This document shows positions 1 through 10,044 of a DNA stretch of 64,000 nt, piece by piece. Under the pieces are notes generated by a model. The model was not told the origin of the DNA. It was given only the letters and a program-made list of their open reading frames with translations, and ran no database searches. The DNA lies in the NCBI GenBank assembly GCA_027076405.1, contig JALTJN010000421.1:62001-126000 (forward strand), read 5' to 3'. The stretch comes from Chromatiales bacterium (GTDB lineage Bacteria; Pseudomonadota; Gammaproteobacteria; UBA6429). Within the stretch, counting starts at the first letter, position 1, and each line of letters starts with the position of its first letter. Position numbers and translations under genes: made by a program.

Positions 1-1
1 T

Positions 2-433
2 ATTATTGGACATGTTATGGATAAGGAGTATTTTAGTACTCTGCAAACTGAAATAAAATTGAATAGCCTTGAACATAATATTTTTTACCTTGGCTTTCAT
101 AATGATCCTACAAGTATTATGGCCTGTTTTGATGCGGTAATTTTAGCAACAAAATGTGAAACATTTGGTTTAGTGCTACCTGAAGCCATGCGAGCAGGTG
201 TTGCTGTTATCGGTTCAAACTGCGGTGGTGTTCCCGAAATAATTAAACATGAAGAAACCGGTTTATTATTTGAAACTGAGAATGTTGATGATTTAGTTAC
301 TCAGCTATTAAAAATAGTGAGTAATCAGGTTTTTTGTGAAAAGTTAGCAAAAGCCGGGAAAGAAGAGGCTGATGAACGTTTCTCTGAGGAGAAACATTTT
401 AACCGATTAATAGAGGTTTTTGAATCAGCCTAA
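2..433 (+). CDS. Glycosyltransferase family 4 (GT-B), C-terminal part, cut by window edge
   Basis: The frame is open to the window start, so the 5' end is missing; the ATG at 17 is internal. What remains is the C-terminal Rossmann domain of a GT-B retaining glycosyltransferase. It carries the E-x7-E nucleotide-sugar motif inside ETFGLVLPEAMRAG, followed by a GGVPEII segment typical of the family. Such enzymes move a sugar from an NDP-sugar to a glycan or lipid-linked acceptor on the cytoplasmic face of the inner membrane. It converges with the UDP-glucuronate decarboxylase gene 12 bases downstream. The LPS and polysaccharide genes around it suggest surface glycan synthesis. Acceptor and donor cannot be told. 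Confidence 0.85.
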   Translation: MIGHVMDKEYFSTLQTEIKLNSLEHNIFYLGFHNDPTSIMACFDAVILATKCETFGLVLPEAMRAGVAVIGSNCGGVPEIIKHEETGLLFETENVDDLVTQLLKIVSNQVFCEKLAKAGKEEADERFSEEKHFNRLIEVFESA

Positions 434-445
434 CAGTTAAGAGTA

Positions 446-1405
446 TTAAGCTCGACCCTCTTTAATCAAATTATCAAAGTATTTAATTGTTTTCACCAAC
501 CCTTCTTCAAGTTTGATTTGAGGTTCCCATTTTAGCTCTTTTTTGGCTAATGTAATATCGGGCTGTCGTTGCTTTGGGTCATCTTGTGGTAAAGGTTTTA
601 AAGTTAATTTAGATTTTGAATTTGTTAGCTCAATAATTTTTTCTGCTAGTTCTTTTATAGTGAACTCTACCGGATTACCTAAATTAACCGGTCCGGTAAA
701 TTCATCAGAAGCCATTAATCGAATAAAACCATCGATTAATTCATCAACATAGCAAAAAGAACGACTCTGTGAGCCATCACCATAAATAGTAATGTCTTCG
801 TCTTTAAGAGCCTGAACAATAAAATTTGAGACAACGCGTCCATCGCTTGGATGCATATTAGGGCCATACGTATTGAATATTCTGGCAACTTTAATTTTTA
901 AATTGTGTTCACGATAATAATCAAAGAATAATGTTTCCGCGCAACGTTTTCCTTCATCGTAACAGGAGCGAATACCAATTGGATTTACATTGCCCCAGTA
1001 GTCCTCTGTTTGTGGATGAACATGCGGGTCGCCATACACTTCACTGGTTGATGCTTGCATAATTTTAGCGTTATTCCGCTTTGCGAGTCCCAGCATATTA
1101 ATTGCACCCAATACGTTGGTCTTATTCGTGTGGATAGGGTTATGCTGGTAATGTGGGGGAGAAGCCGGACATGCAAGATTATAAATTTCATCTACTTCAA
1201 TATGTACTGGAAACTCAATATCGTGTCGTATAATTTCAAAATAAGGGTCGCTTATCATGTGGGCAACGTTTTCTTTTGTTCCTGTGAAAAAATTATCAAG
1301 GCATATTATTTCGTTACCTTCTTTTAATAATCTTTCGCAAAGGTGAGAGCCTAAAAATCCTGCTCCACCCGTTATAAGAATACGCTTACGATGATAATTA
1401 TCCAT
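446..1405 (-). CDS. UDP-glucuronate decarboxylase (UDP-xylose synthase), extended SDR family
   Basis: Converts UDP-glucuronate to UDP-xylose (or the 4-keto intermediate) in the cytosol. An NAD-binding GGAGFLGSH lies at about residues 13-21, a STSEVYGDP segment near 119, and the catalytic Y149-x3-K153 pair in the SDR arrangement. Length (319 residues) fits the UXS family. The ATG at 1405 overlaps the upstream UDP-glucose dehydrogenase stop by 8 bases, which suggests translational coupling; a TTG at 1423 or ATG at 1414 would add six or three residues. Its substrate is the product of the adjacent dehydrogenase, so the two form a two-step path from UDP-glucose to UDP-pentose. A dTDP-glucose dehydratase call is less likely given this pairing. 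Confidence 0.88.
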   Translation of the reverse strand: MDNYHRKRILITGGAGFLGSHLCERLLKEGNEIICLDNFFTGTKENVAHMISDPYFEIIRHDIEFPVHIEVDEIYNLACPASPPHYQHNPIHTNKTNVLGAINMLGLAKRNNAKIMQASTSEVYGDPHVHPQTEDYWGNVNPIGIRSCYDEGKRCAETLFFDYYREHNLKIKVARIFNTYGPNMHPSDGRVVSNFIVQALKDEDITIYGDGSQSRSFCYVDELIDGFIRLMASDEFTGPVNLGNPVEFTIKELAEKIIELTNSKSKLTLKPLPQDDPKQRQPDITLAKKELKWEPQIKLEEGLVKTIKYFDNLIKEGRA

Positions 1406-2744
1406 TTGCTGCATCTCGTCCAATTGTTAAGTAACTGAAACCTAATTTATGCATGAGTTTGGGTTCATATTGGTTTCGGCCATCAAAAATAACATGAGAT
1501 TTCATTAGCTCTTTCATCTTTTCAAAATCCGGGTTATTAAATGGTTTCCATTCGGTTACCAGGATAAGTGCATCGACATCGGGTAATACATCATACTGAT
1601 GTTCGACTAATTTTAAATGGCCATGTTTAAACCAGTCCGCAGGTAATTCAGCTTGTGCAATTTCGCTAGCCACGGGATCATAAGCTATGACTTTAGCACC
1701 GGCAGGAATAAGCTCATGCAATATTACTTTTGAAGGTGCTTCACGCATATCATCGGTGCCCGGCTTAAAGGCCAGGCCCCATAAGGCAAATGTCATACCG
1801 CTAAGATCTTTTCCGTAGCGTTCGACGATTTTTTCAAATAAGCGATATTTTTGCTGGTTGTTACGTTGTTCGACCGCTTTTAAAATCATTGCATCATAAT
1901 CAACCGAGTTTGCAGTACGTATCAGTGCCTGAACATCTTTGGGGAAACAGGAGCCACCATAACCGCAGCCCGGGTAGATAAATGAAAAGCCAATTCGACT
2001 GTCAGAGCCAATACCCTGACGGACATTTTCTACATCAACGCCTAAAATATCACAGAGGTTTGCAATTTCATTCATGAAAGATATTTTAGTGGCCAGCATG
2101 GAATTTGCTGTATATTTTGTCATTTCCGCATCGCGAATGCCCATAATAATGATGTGCTGGTGATTACGGACAAAGGGTTTGTATAAGTCCCGCATCATTT
2201 CTGCAGCCTTATCGGTTGCGGTACCAATAACAACCCGGTCGGGGCGCATGAAGTCTTCAATGGCAGCGCCTTCTTTAAGAAACTCAGGATTACTTGCCAC
2301 ATCAAAAGTAATATCGACTTTGCGCTTGTCAAGCTCACTTTGAATTTGCGCTGTGACTTTATCAGCAGTTCCTACCGGTACAGTCGACTTATCCACAATT
2401 ACAGCATAATCTGTCATATGTTTGCCAATGTCACTGGCAACACCCAGAACATACTGAAGATCAGCTGAGCCGTCTTCACCGGGCGGAGTACCCACTGCAA
2501 TAAATACTAGATCGGCACCATTAATAACATCGGCTAATTTTGTTGTAAACGATAAGCGTTTTTCTTCCACATTCGTTTTAACCAGTGTTTCTAAACCGGG
2601 TTCATAGATTGGAAGAATACCTTTATGCAGGTTATCAATTTTCTTTTGATCTATATCGACGCAGGTTACATTATTACCTCGTTCAGCAAAACATGTACCG
2701 GTAACAAGGCCAACATAGCCTGTGCCAACAACAACAATTTTCAT
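1398..2744 (-). CDS. ugd: UDP-glucose 6-dehydrogenase
   Basis: Oxidises UDP-glucose to UDP-glucuronate with two NAD+. The N-terminal dinucleotide fold starts at residue 1 with GTGYVGL. The middle has the NPEFLKEG segment near 152-159, and the catalytic cysteine is C266 in [12 protein letters not shown]. The 448-residue length is normal for the bacterial enzyme. The next gene on the same strand is a UDP-glucuronate decarboxylase whose start overlaps this stop, so the product is probably fed straight into UDP-xylose-type sugars for surface polysaccharide. The intergenic stretch 2745-2840 shows nothing beyond A+T-rich sequence. Confidence 0.95.
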   Translation of the reverse strand: MKIVVVGTGYVGLVTGTCFAERGNNVTCVDIDQKKIDNLHKGILPIYEPGLETLVKTNVEEKRLSFTTKLADVINGADLVFIAVGTPPGEDGSADLQYVLGVASDIGKHMTDYAVIVDKSTVPVGTADKVTAQIQSELDKRKVDITFDVASNPEFLKEGAAIEDFMRPDRVVIGTATDKAAEMMRDLYKPFVRNHQHIIIMGIRDAEMTKYTANSMLATKISFMNEIANLCDILGVDVENVRQGIGSDSRIGFSFIYPGCGYGGSCFPKDVQALIRTANSVDYDAMILKAVEQRNNQQKYRLFEKIVERYGKDLSGMTFALWGLAFKPGTDDMREAPSKVILHELIPAGAKVIAYDPVASEIAQAELPADWFKHGHLKLVEHQYDVLPDVDALILVTEWKPFNNPDFEKMKELMKSHVIFDGRNQYEPKLMHKLGFSYLTIGRDAANG

Positions 2745-2840
2745 TGATTCAATCCTGTTATTTTGAATAAGTTAGATGATATTTTACATTAAAGAGAGCA
2801 CTTTTGGAGAGTTTTCAGAGAATTAATACATTTGTAGGTA

Positions 2841-3902
2841 TTAAGATTTTGCTAATAAGCGATCAACTCTATTTTTTACTTCATCAATGGTTATTAAGTT
2901 CATTGCCCACTCATCCCTGACTCGACTTCCCCATAGGATTTCTTCAACTTTTTTATGATATTTTTTTTGAATTGCTTCGGGGTATCGGTTTACCATCCAC
3001 TCATTGCTTAAATAGGGTCTGGCTCGATCAGGATTAGTGCTGGCATACAAACCGATCACCGGGGTATTCATTGCAGTTGCCATATGCGCCGGGCCTGAAT
3101 CCGGACTAATCATAAAGCGGGCATTTTGAATAATGGATAATAATTCTTTTATTTTAGTTTTGCCGATTAAATTTACCGGTACTGAGGAACACTGTTGCAT
3201 AATTTCTTTAGCATATTGTTTTTCAATAGTAGAGTTCCCACCAGTTAAAACAACATCATAGTGATATTTTTCTTTAATATAATCTGCAATATCTGCGTAA
3301 CCTTTCGTGTTCCAGTTACGGTAATCTTTACTGGAACATGGGCTAATAATGATATATTTAGAAATGTTAGGGAGTAACTTTTTAGCACATTTTTTATCAT
3401 CACCGGAAATTGGAATATCCCATTTATATTTTTTTTTGTTAATACCTAATGTTTCAGTAAAACCAAAAAAACTATCGATGACATGTTGATGCTGCTGAGG
3501 TTTAATTTTTTTATTGGTAAATAACCATTGCCCATCTTTTGCCCGGGCTCGATCAAAGCCGATTTTAGTTTTTGCGTTAATCAATAAACTAATCAAGCTT
3601 GCCCGCAATGACATTTGCATATGCAACAAGACATCAAATTTTTTGTGTTTTAATATTTTACGAATATTTTTGTAAGCGCTAAAGCCTGCTTTCTTATCAA
3701 AAATAATAAATTCAACACCTTTTAACCCTTTTACAATTTCATACTCCGCTTTTCCTATAATCCAGGTTATTTTAGTCTCTGGCCACGTATCCCGTATAGT
3801 ATGGAATATCGGGAGAGTGTGGGTGATATCGCCTAATGCCGACAGTCTTAAAATACAAAGAGATTGTGGCGGTGTTTTGACAATGTGTTCATTGGCCATC
3901 AT
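2841..3902 (-). CDS. Glycosyltransferase family 9 (heptosyltransferase-like)
   Basis: A GT-B inverting transferase of the ADP-heptose:LPS heptosyltransferase family. The N-terminus has the family opening LRLSALGDITHTLP at about residues 18-31. The C-terminal domain has SPDSGPAHMATA with the donor-binding GLYA-TNPDRARPY segment. The family adds heptose, or a related sugar, to inner-core LPS on the cytoplasmic side of the inner membrane. It is not close enough by eye to call waaC, waaF or waaQ. It starts 3 bases after the stop of the upstream sulfatase gene, so the two are likely co-transcribed. 353 residues is the usual length. Confidence 0.85.
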   Translation of the reverse strand: MMANEHIVKTPPQSLCILRLSALGDITHTLPIFHTIRDTWPETKITWIIGKAEYEIVKGLKGVEFIIFDKKAGFSAYKNIRKILKHKKFDVLLHMQMSLRASLISLLINAKTKIGFDRARAKDGQWLFTNKKIKPQQHQHVIDSFFGFTETLGINKKKYKWDIPISGDDKKCAKKLLPNISKYIIISPCSSKDYRNWNTKGYADIADYIKEKYHYDVVLTGGNSTIEKQYAKEIMQQCSSVPVNLIGKTKIKELLSIIQNARFMISPDSGPAHMATAMNTPVIGLYASTNPDRARPYLSNEWMVNRYPEAIQKKYHKKVEEILWGSRVRDEWAMNLITIDEVKNRVDRLLAKS

Positions 3903-3905
3903 TCG

Positions 3906-5819
3906 TTAAGGTGCCCAGACATTAGAATTAATCGCTTCATACGCCATTTGATCAATAGTTAATAAATTGAGTTCAAGCTTATCTTGTATGTTTTTAGCTA
4001 ACGGTTGATTATGCAGTGTTTTGGCTTCAACTACCTTTCGTAATGAATGTAGTAAATAACCTTCATTATTAATTATGCCCGAAAGATTTCCTTTACGAAT
4101 ATAGGCATATGCTTTGTTATTATTTTTCTTTTTTAACAAAGATTTTCCTACCGCAGAAAAAGTATCAGGGAGTCCTAAAATATCGATGACGGTAGGCAAA
4201 ATATCCAAATGTGAACCAATCACATTATTCACACCGGCTTTAATATGATTTGGAGAGTAGATAACAAAAGGAATATGAAATTGTTCAAGTATTGTTCCTG
4301 TTTGATATGCTCCCAGAGTGTGATCAGCAGTAAAGAAAAAAACGGTATTATTAAACCAGGATTGTTGCCGGGCTTTTTCCATAAATTGTCCAAGCGCCCA
4401 GTCAGCATAAAACAGTGTGTTCATAAAACCGTTTTCAGTGTCTGTGCTATGAGGGTATTTTAAAAACTCTTTAGGTAGAGTGCCATATGGACTATGTGTT
4501 GAACCGGTAAAAGTAAAATTAATAAATGGTTCTTTAGTTGTTGATAAGTAACTTTGTACCTTATTAAAGGTCTCATGGTCCCAGCCAAACCAAAATGAAT
4601 CCGGGTTGGCATAGTCCAGTTCAATATCCATATCTTCACGACCAAAGTAATTATCAAAGCCGGCTGCAGCAGAGATACTATCAATATGGAAGGAGGTGCG
4701 GCGCGAACTTTGTACAAAGAGTGTGTGGTAATCATGTTTTTTTAATAGAGCGCCTAAACGTGAGAATTTACTGTTTTCCAGTCCCCAGCCTAAGCGAGGT
4801 AAATCAACCAGCAGCGGGACACCGGTCAATACTGCTTGCAGACCTTCAATACTGCGTTGACCGGCAGAATAAAAACGATTAAAGCTAAGTCCGTTTTTTA
4901 TAATTTTGTCAAAGTTTGGAGTAATGCCATAATTATTTCCGGATAAAGCATCGATATATTTATAACTCCAGCTTTCTAATAAGATAATAACGATATTTAG
5001 TTTGTTTTCATGTGCAGGAGAAAATTTTTGCTGGAAAGGATAGTTCTTGTTTTGTTTAAATAATCCAAGTTTTATAGCTTGTTGCTGAAGTTTATCTGAA
5101 CTATAAAATGCATGTGAAACGGAAGGTCTATTATCAAAAGAACGTATTGCACTGTATGCACCGTTTAAAATGAGATTACCTTGTGTAGGGTTTCCTGTCG
5201 CAAAAGCATTAATAACATGTATCGTTTTACGTTGAATGCCACCACGAAACCCAATCGCCATAACAAGAAAAACTAAAGTAAAAATTGTGATTCGCTTAAC
5301 CAGGCTTGTTGAGCCGGATGGATAAGACTCAATGGCTAAAATATCTTTTGGAAATACTTTTTTCCAAAGTAAAAAAAGAGCCCCTGCAAAAGTAGCGAAA
5401 CCTAACAATGCCAGTTTGTAACTATTTAAGCCAATCTGCAAAATAAAGAAGGAGTCGTGCAAGATTAAACGTAGCTCCTGCGTTATATGGCGTTTTACAT
5501 AAGCATAATAAGCAATATCAGCAGCAAGCAAGAAACAAATAGCAAGAATAATCGGTAAGCATACCCAATACCAAAAACTGAGCCACTTTGGATTTTCGGC
5601 CCATTTTGCCGGTAAGTTGATCATTAAGATGGGGATAAGAAAAATAATACATGCCAGGGCAAGATCAAATCGTAAACCATAAATAAAAGACTGAAAAACC
5701 TCAAAAAAGGACAAGGTTGCAAACTCATCATAGTATGTAACGAGTAAAATACCTCGAAATAAGCTAAAAAGCCCCAAGGCTAAAAATATAAGAGTTAGGC
5801 TGAGTTTAATGCGCGACAT
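3906..5819 (-). CDS. LTA-synthase-like membrane sulfatase / phosphoglycerol (or phosphoethanolamine) transferase
   Basis: N-terminal half has about five membrane segments (roughly residues 8-28, 45-67, 82-104, 130-152 and 178-192). From about residue 274 a sulfatase-fold domain should face the periplasm: NIVIILLES with metal-binding E282, and FTADH near 480 for the second metal site. Family members move a phospho-alcohol head group from phospholipid to a glycan. The expected nucleophile position reads GQRSIEG (S323), a serine where LtaS and EptA use threonine. The operon with a GT9 enzyme, in an LPS block, suggests modification of LPS or a periplasmic glucan rather than teichoic acid. The exact head group is unknown. 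Confidence 0.8.
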   Translation of the reverse strand: MSRIKLSLTLIFLALGLFSLFRGILLVTYYDEFATLSFFEVFQSFIYGLRFDLALACIIFLIPILMINLPAKWAENPKWLSFWYWVCLPIILAICFLLAADIAYYAYVKRHITQELRLILHDSFFILQIGLNSYKLALLGFATFAGALFLLWKKVFPKDILAIESYPSGSTSLVKRITIFTLVFLVMAIGFRGGIQRKTIHVINAFATGNPTQGNLILNGAYSAIRSFDNRPSVSHAFYSSDKLQQQAIKLGLFKQNKNYPFQQKFSPAHENKLNIVIILLESWSYKYIDALSGNNYGITPNFDKIIKNGLSFNRFYSAGQRSIEGLQAVLTGVPLLVDLPRLGWGLENSKFSRLGALLKKHDYHTLFVQSSRRTSFHIDSISAAAGFDNYFGREDMDIELDYANPDSFWFGWDHETFNKVQSYLSTTKEPFINFTFTGSTHSPYGTLPKEFLKYPHSTDTENGFMNTLFYADWALGQFMEKARQQSWFNNTVFFFTADHTLGAYQTGTILEQFHIPFVIYSPNHIKAGVNNVIGSHLDILPTVIDILGLPDTFSAVGKSLLKKKNNNKAYAYIRKGNLSGIINNEGYLLHSLRKVVEAKTLHNQPLAKNIQDKLELNLLTIDQMAYEAINSNVWAP

Positions 5820-5968
5820 TCGATAGATAATTTAACAAGTTAATAGATGATATAGCATTATATCCTATACGAAGTAAGTCGTTGTGTGAATGCAATAAGT
5901 CTTTTATTTTTATTTCGATTTTGACTAAATTAGCATTATAATCATGTTTGTTGTTAACACAGATAAAA

Positions 5969-6706
5969 ATGATTAAATTGATGAATCTTTCTGAATTCCA
6001 TAAAAAAGGCCTGCATATTCGTTATGATTCGGATATTTTCAATAATATTGAGGATGTGAGTTTTAATTCTCGAGTCTGGGCACAACGCAGTTCTATTGTC
6101 GGCTTTGCAGAAGGGCGCGGTACCACTTTCTTTATTCAACACCAGGGACGTGATTTTGTTTTACGACATTATCAACGTGGTGGTTTGATCGCTAAATTTT
6201 CAAAAGAAAAATATATCTGGTTTGGTTTACGGTTTTCCCGGCCATGGCGTGAATGGCGATTATTAGAAAAAATGCTGGAAAAAGGCTTGCCTGTCCCCAT
6301 ACCCGCAGCAATTAAACTGGAACGTTCCGGCTTACTCTATACTGCAGATATCATGATGCATCGCATTCCAAGCTCAAGAACATTAATGCATATTTTGATG
6401 GTAGAAGAATTAGTAGAGGGATACTGGATAGCCATTGGCAGTGTTATAAGACGCTTTCATGAGCAAGGCGTATATCATGCAGATTTAAATGCAAATAATA
6501 TATTAATAGATGAAGGTGGCCGCTGTTATTTGATTGATTTTGATCGTTGCGGGATTCGTAAGCCAAATTTAAAATGGCAAAAAGAGAATTTATTTAGACT
6601 TAAACGTTCTTTAAATAAAATATCTAAAAATGAGAATATTTTTTATTTTTCAGAAAATAACTGGCGCTCGTTATTACGTGGCTATGGTTGGGATGACTTT
6701 AAATGA
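5969..6706 (+). CDS. kdkA: 3-deoxy-D-manno-octulosonic acid (Kdo) kinase
   Basis: Phosphorylates the Kdo residue on lipid A precursor using ATP. The protein has the Kdo/WaaP kinase fold: RDFVLRHYQRGG holds the ATP-binding lysine/arginine region, GVYHADLNANNIL is the catalytic loop (D in HADLN), and LIDFDRC is the metal-binding DFD. The ATG at 5969 is chosen over a TTG at 5948 that lies in a likely leader; a TATAAT hexamer sits at 5937-5942. It is transcribed divergently from the sulfatase-GT9 pair. The next glycosyltransferase start lies about 20 bases downstream of the stop, suggesting an operon. With monofunctional WaaA nearby this fits a single phosphorylated Kdo in the core. Confidence 0.9.
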   Translation: MIKLMNLSEFHKKGLHIRYDSDIFNNIEDVSFNSRVWAQRSSIVGFAEGRGTTFFIQHQGRDFVLRHYQRGGLIAKFSKEKYIWFGLRFSRPWREWRLLEKMLEKGLPVPIPAAIKLERSGLLYTADIMMHRIPSSRTLMHILMVEELVEGYWIAIGSVIRRFHEQGVYHADLNANNILIDEGGRCYLIDFDRCGIRKPNLKWQKENLFRLKRSLNKISKNENIFYFSENNWRSLLRGYGWDDFK

Positions 6707-6727
6707 TTGGATACAATCAGGGATAGA

Positions 6728-7573
6728 ATGAATAAACAACATCAAACTAAAGTTAGTTTAATCGTGGCTGTCTATAAAGATATTGAGGCGCTGGATTTGA
6801 TTATTCAAGCTCTGAAGACGCAAACATACAAAAATTTTGAAGTTGTTATAGCAGAAGATAATGATTCAAAAAAAATGAAAGATTATGTTTCAAGTATACA
6901 AGGTTTAAATGTAAAGCATACTTTTCAGGAAGACCTCGGCATAAGAAAAACAAGATCAGTTAATAATGCAATTTTAGCCAGTGATGGTGAATATTTAATT
7001 TTTATTGATGGAGATTGTATTCCCTACAGTACTTTTATTGAGTCACATGTATTTTTATCAGAAGCAGGTAGTATTATTAGTGGCAGACGGTGTAATTTAG
7101 GTCCTAAATATGCGGGTTTATTAAGGAGTAAAAAATTATCTCCACTGGAACTGGAAAATTCATTTGTATTTAGATTCCCGTTTATTGCAAAAGATACAAA
7201 AGAAGGACATGCTGAAGCGGGCTTTTACATTAAAGCTAACGGTTTTTTATATAATGCTTTTCTTAAAAACAGAAAATCGAGCAAAGGGATTCTTGGTTGT
7301 AACTATTCATGCTTTAGAAAAGATATGATTAATATTAACGGCTATGATGAAGGCTATGGAGAGACAGCAGTAGGTGATGATACAGATTTAGAGTGGAGAT
7401 TTAAGGCGTCAGGACTAAAAATCAAGTCCGCCAAAAATGTAGCAAACATATTCCACTTGTATCACGATAGAAGTTTTAAACATGTATTATCAGCAGAAAA
7501 AGAGTTGAAAAATATGGAAAGAAATAAAAATAACAATCTATTTAAATGTAAAGAAGGCTTGGATAAACATTAG
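6728..7573 (+). CDS. Glycosyltransferase family 2 (GT-A)
   Basis: GT-A fold transferase with the opening VSLIVAVYKD, a nucleotide-binding IAEDND, and the metal-binding IFIDGDCIP (DxD-type). The C-terminal GYDEGYGETAVGDDTDLEWR resembles the galactosyltransferase/chondroitin-polymerase C-terminal domain. The start is ATG 6728 behind AGGGAT; a TTG at 6707 directly after the kdkA stop is the alternative. The gene's end overlaps the convergent O-antigen ligase gene by 4 bases. Probably adds a core or O-chain sugar in the cytosol. Donor and acceptor are not evident. Confidence 0.85.
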   Translation: MNKQHQTKVSLIVAVYKDIEALDLIIQALKTQTYKNFEVVIAEDNDSKKMKDYVSSIQGLNVKHTFQEDLGIRKTRSVNNAILASDGEYLIFIDGDCIPYSTFIESHVFLSEAGSIISGRRCNLGPKYAGLLRSKKLSPLELENSFVFRFPFIAKDTKEGHAEAGFYIKANGFLYNAFLKNRKSSKGILGCNYSCFRKDMININGYDEGYGETAVGDDTDLEWRFKASGLKIKSAKNVANIFHLYHDRSFKHVLSAEKELKNMERNKNNNLFKCKEGLDKH

Positions 7574-8787
7574 TTATGCTTTTCTGATTTTGAAAGAGCA
7601 GTTATAAGAGCAATGAAAAATGCGAAAAAAACCATCGGAAATATAGTGTGCAATAAATTACTAACGATTGAAGATATAAGAATTGCTGTCGCGAATGCAA
7701 CACTAATGTTTTTATAAAGAGTAGATTTTATTTTTATTACAAACAGACTATAAACTAAATATAACATAGATAGCAGCCCTAATATCCCTAGCTGTACGGC
7801 ATGTTGTATATACATACTGTGATAATCAATAAATCCCTTATCGGGTAAATTTTGATAGCGGGTTATCTTGTGTTTGTTGGCATATTGCTGCATGCCAGTT
7901 TTTTCGTCTCCTATTCCTGTACCGAGAAAAAAGTTATCTTTAAACACATCAAGCCCCATTATCCATAAAGAAACACGTGTACCAAAGCTTTGGCTATAAT
8001 CATCATTTTTAATTGTATTTGTCATATCGTTATAGGCTAATAGTCCTCTGGATTTAAAAACAGGACTGACTGTATATGCAGTTGATACAATTCCAATTAC
8101 TAAAAGAGCTGCTATCATCCCGCCTTTTACTTTATTATGAATATTGAGGTATAAGATAACAAAAATTGATATTATAAAAACAATTTGCCCGGTACGGCCA
8201 CCATTAAGGAATAAGTTTGATGTGGTGGTTAAAAAATACAAGAAATAGAATATTTTTATTTTATTTTCTTGTACGGAAAATATTCTATTGAGCAATATCA
8301 TGGATGTGAAAGCTAAATATATACTGTAATCCGAATGATTCATGAATGGACTAGGATCATTTGCAGGAATATTATTGTAGTGGATTATTTCAAAAAATAT
8401 TAAATAAGAAAAAATTTCACTAATAAGCATCCCGAGCAAGAAGCTGGTAAAAACGGGCTTGATGTATTTAGTATTAAACGCAAGGTAAATAATCGGAATA
8501 AGCAAGAAGCGATAATATTTTTTTATATATAATAAAGCGAAGGCCTTATCATCAGACCAGATAACAGATATTAGGCTTAATAGTAAGAATAAACCTAATG
8601 TTATTATAACTTTTGATTCTTTTAATTCTGAAAATTGTACCTTTATATGTCCTTTGAAATATCCAATAATAAAAGAAAAAATAATCAGGTGTTCAAATAA
8701 AACAATGCCGGCAATGGTGATAGGAATAACAAAGGCATAGCCAATTATTAAATATTGAAAGTATTTATCAAAAGAGAGATTTTTCAT
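7570..8787 (-). CDS. O-antigen ligase family protein (WaaL-like / Wzy_C)
   Basis: A 405-residue protein made almost wholly of hydrophobic helices (about 10-12 membrane segments) with one longer loop around residues 235-320. That loop carries GTRVSLWIMGLDVFKDNFFLGTGIG-like residues, split here as GTRVSLW and FLGTGIGD, the pattern typical of the Wzy_C/O-antigen ligase domain. Ligases join undecaprenyl-linked O-chain, or a single repeat, to lipid A-core in the periplasm. It follows waaA by only 3 bases, so it belongs to the lpxL-waaA transcript. An O-antigen polymerase role cannot be ruled out from sequence alone. Confidence 0.8.
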   Translation of the reverse strand: MKNLSFDKYFQYLIIGYAFVIPITIAGIVLFEHLIIFSFIIGYFKGHIKVQFSELKESKVIITLGLFLLLSLISVIWSDDKAFALLYIKKYYRFLLIPIIYLAFNTKYIKPVFTSFLLGMLISEIFSYLIFFEIIHYNNIPANDPSPFMNHSDYSIYLAFTSMILLNRIFSVQENKIKIFYFLYFLTTTSNLFLNGGRTGQIVFIISIFVILYLNIHNKVKGGMIAALLVIGIVSTAYTVSPVFKSRGLLAYNDMTNTIKNDDYSQSFGTRVSLWIMGLDVFKDNFFLGTGIGDEKTGMQQYANKHKITRYQNLPDKGFIDYHSMYIQHAVQLGILGLLSMLYLVYSLFVIKIKSTLYKNISVAFATAILISSIVSNLLHTIFPMVFFAFFIALITALSKSEKHN

Positions 8788-8790
8788 TAG

Positions 8791-10044
8791 TTATGTGATT
8801 AGATTAATTTGTATAGCAGTATAGTATTTTTTGACATTATTATTTTCAGATATTAGATTTTTTGCATTTTGTTCAATTTTGGTTCGATAGTTTTTATCAT
8901 TTATCAGTTTTTCTAAAATCTCACTTAGATTATTAGTGCTACACTGAACCCCTGCTTGATATTGACAAAAGGTCTTTGCTTCATCCTCAAAACTTCGCAT
9001 ATCCGATCCAAATATAACAGCTTTGCCAAGTTGTGCAACTTCCAGAATATTGTGTCCGCCTTTTTCAACAAATGAACCGCCCATTAAGACAAACTCTGAA
9101 CCGACGATAAACTGTTTAAGTTCGCCGATGGTATCGGCAATATAAATATCCGTTGAATTAGTTACAGGTTCTTTTTTACTACGAACAGAAATATTGAGTT
9201 TAAACGGTTTGAGTTGATTAAGAATATCGGATAATCGTTTCGGATGTCGGGGAACGATGACGAGCAAATGATTATCATGTTCTGACTTCAGCCAGGCTTC
9301 TACAATAATTTGTTCTTCGTCTTCACGGGTAGATGCTGCCAGAACATAAGGTCTGTTTAAATTAACCGCTGTAATATTTTGCCGAGAGGGAGCCGAGAAT
9401 TTTATATTTCCCAGAACTTCGATTTTATTTTTATTTAAACCAAGTTCAATAAATCGTGAGGCATCGGTTTCGGAGCGGGCGTAAACTTTTGTGACTAAGG
9501 GCAGTATTTTTGCATAAATGTTTTTTAGCCAGTTTTTGGTATGTAATGTTTTTTCAGAAATTCGGCCATTGATAATAATTAACGGAATGTTTTTTTTATT
9601 TATTTGTGTATAAAGATTTGGCCAGAATTCTGTTTCTATAATGTAAACAGATTGTGGTTTTATTTTATTAATTAGCCGTTTTACCATCCAGTTATAATCT
9701 AAAGGGAAGTAACAATGTTGCACGTTTTGCGGCAACTGTTTTTTTGCCACAGCAGCGCTGGTGGTTGTGTTACTGCTCAGGGTAATTGGTAAGTCAGGTT
9801 GTGTTTCATGTATTTTTTTTATTAGAGGAATCACAGCGTTCACTTCTCCAACAGAAGCAGCATGCAGCCATATTCCATCCGGCTTTATTTTTGTATTAAA
9901 TGACAATGCAAGACGCTGTAAAAAATAACGGAATTCGAATGCACGAAAACTCTGCCATAAGGTATAAAAAACAAGAGGAATAAAAACTACCAGCAATAAA
10001 ATTTTATAGCGCCACATCATGTTTTTAATAAAACCCTTTTTCAT
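8791..10044 (-). CDS. waaA: 3-deoxy-D-manno-octulosonic acid transferase
   Basis: Transfers Kdo from CMP-Kdo to lipid IVA at the inner membrane. An N-terminal membrane anchor covers about residues 12-30. The ASVGEV motif follows, with the proposed base E67. Later come LSSNTTTSA, the ASTREDEE nucleotide region and the GGSFVEKGGHNILE glycine-rich segment near the C-terminus. 417 residues is the normal length. The start at 10044 lies 20 bases inside the end of lpxL; an ATG at 10020 is a shorter alternative. Presence of KdkA suggests a monofunctional enzyme, by analogy with Haemophilus-type organisms. That is inference. Confidence 0.93.
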   Translation of the reverse strand: MKKGFIKNMMWRYKILLLVVFIPLVFYTLWQSFRAFEFRYFLQRLALSFNTKIKPDGIWLHAASVGEVNAVIPLIKKIHETQPDLPITLSSNTTTSAAVAKKQLPQNVQHCYFPLDYNWMVKRLINKIKPQSVYIIETEFWPNLYTQINKKNIPLIIINGRISEKTLHTKNWLKNIYAKILPLVTKVYARSETDASRFIELGLNKNKIEVLGNIKFSAPSRQNITAVNLNRPYVLAASTREDEEQIIVEAWLKSEHDNHLLVIVPRHPKRLSDILNQLKPFKLNISVRSKKEPVTNSTDIYIADTIGELKQFIVGSEFVLMGGSFVEKGGHNILEVAQLGKAVIFGSDMRSFEDEAKTFCQYQAGVQCSTNNLSEILEKLINDKNYRTKIEQNAKNLISENNNVKKYYTAIQINLIT

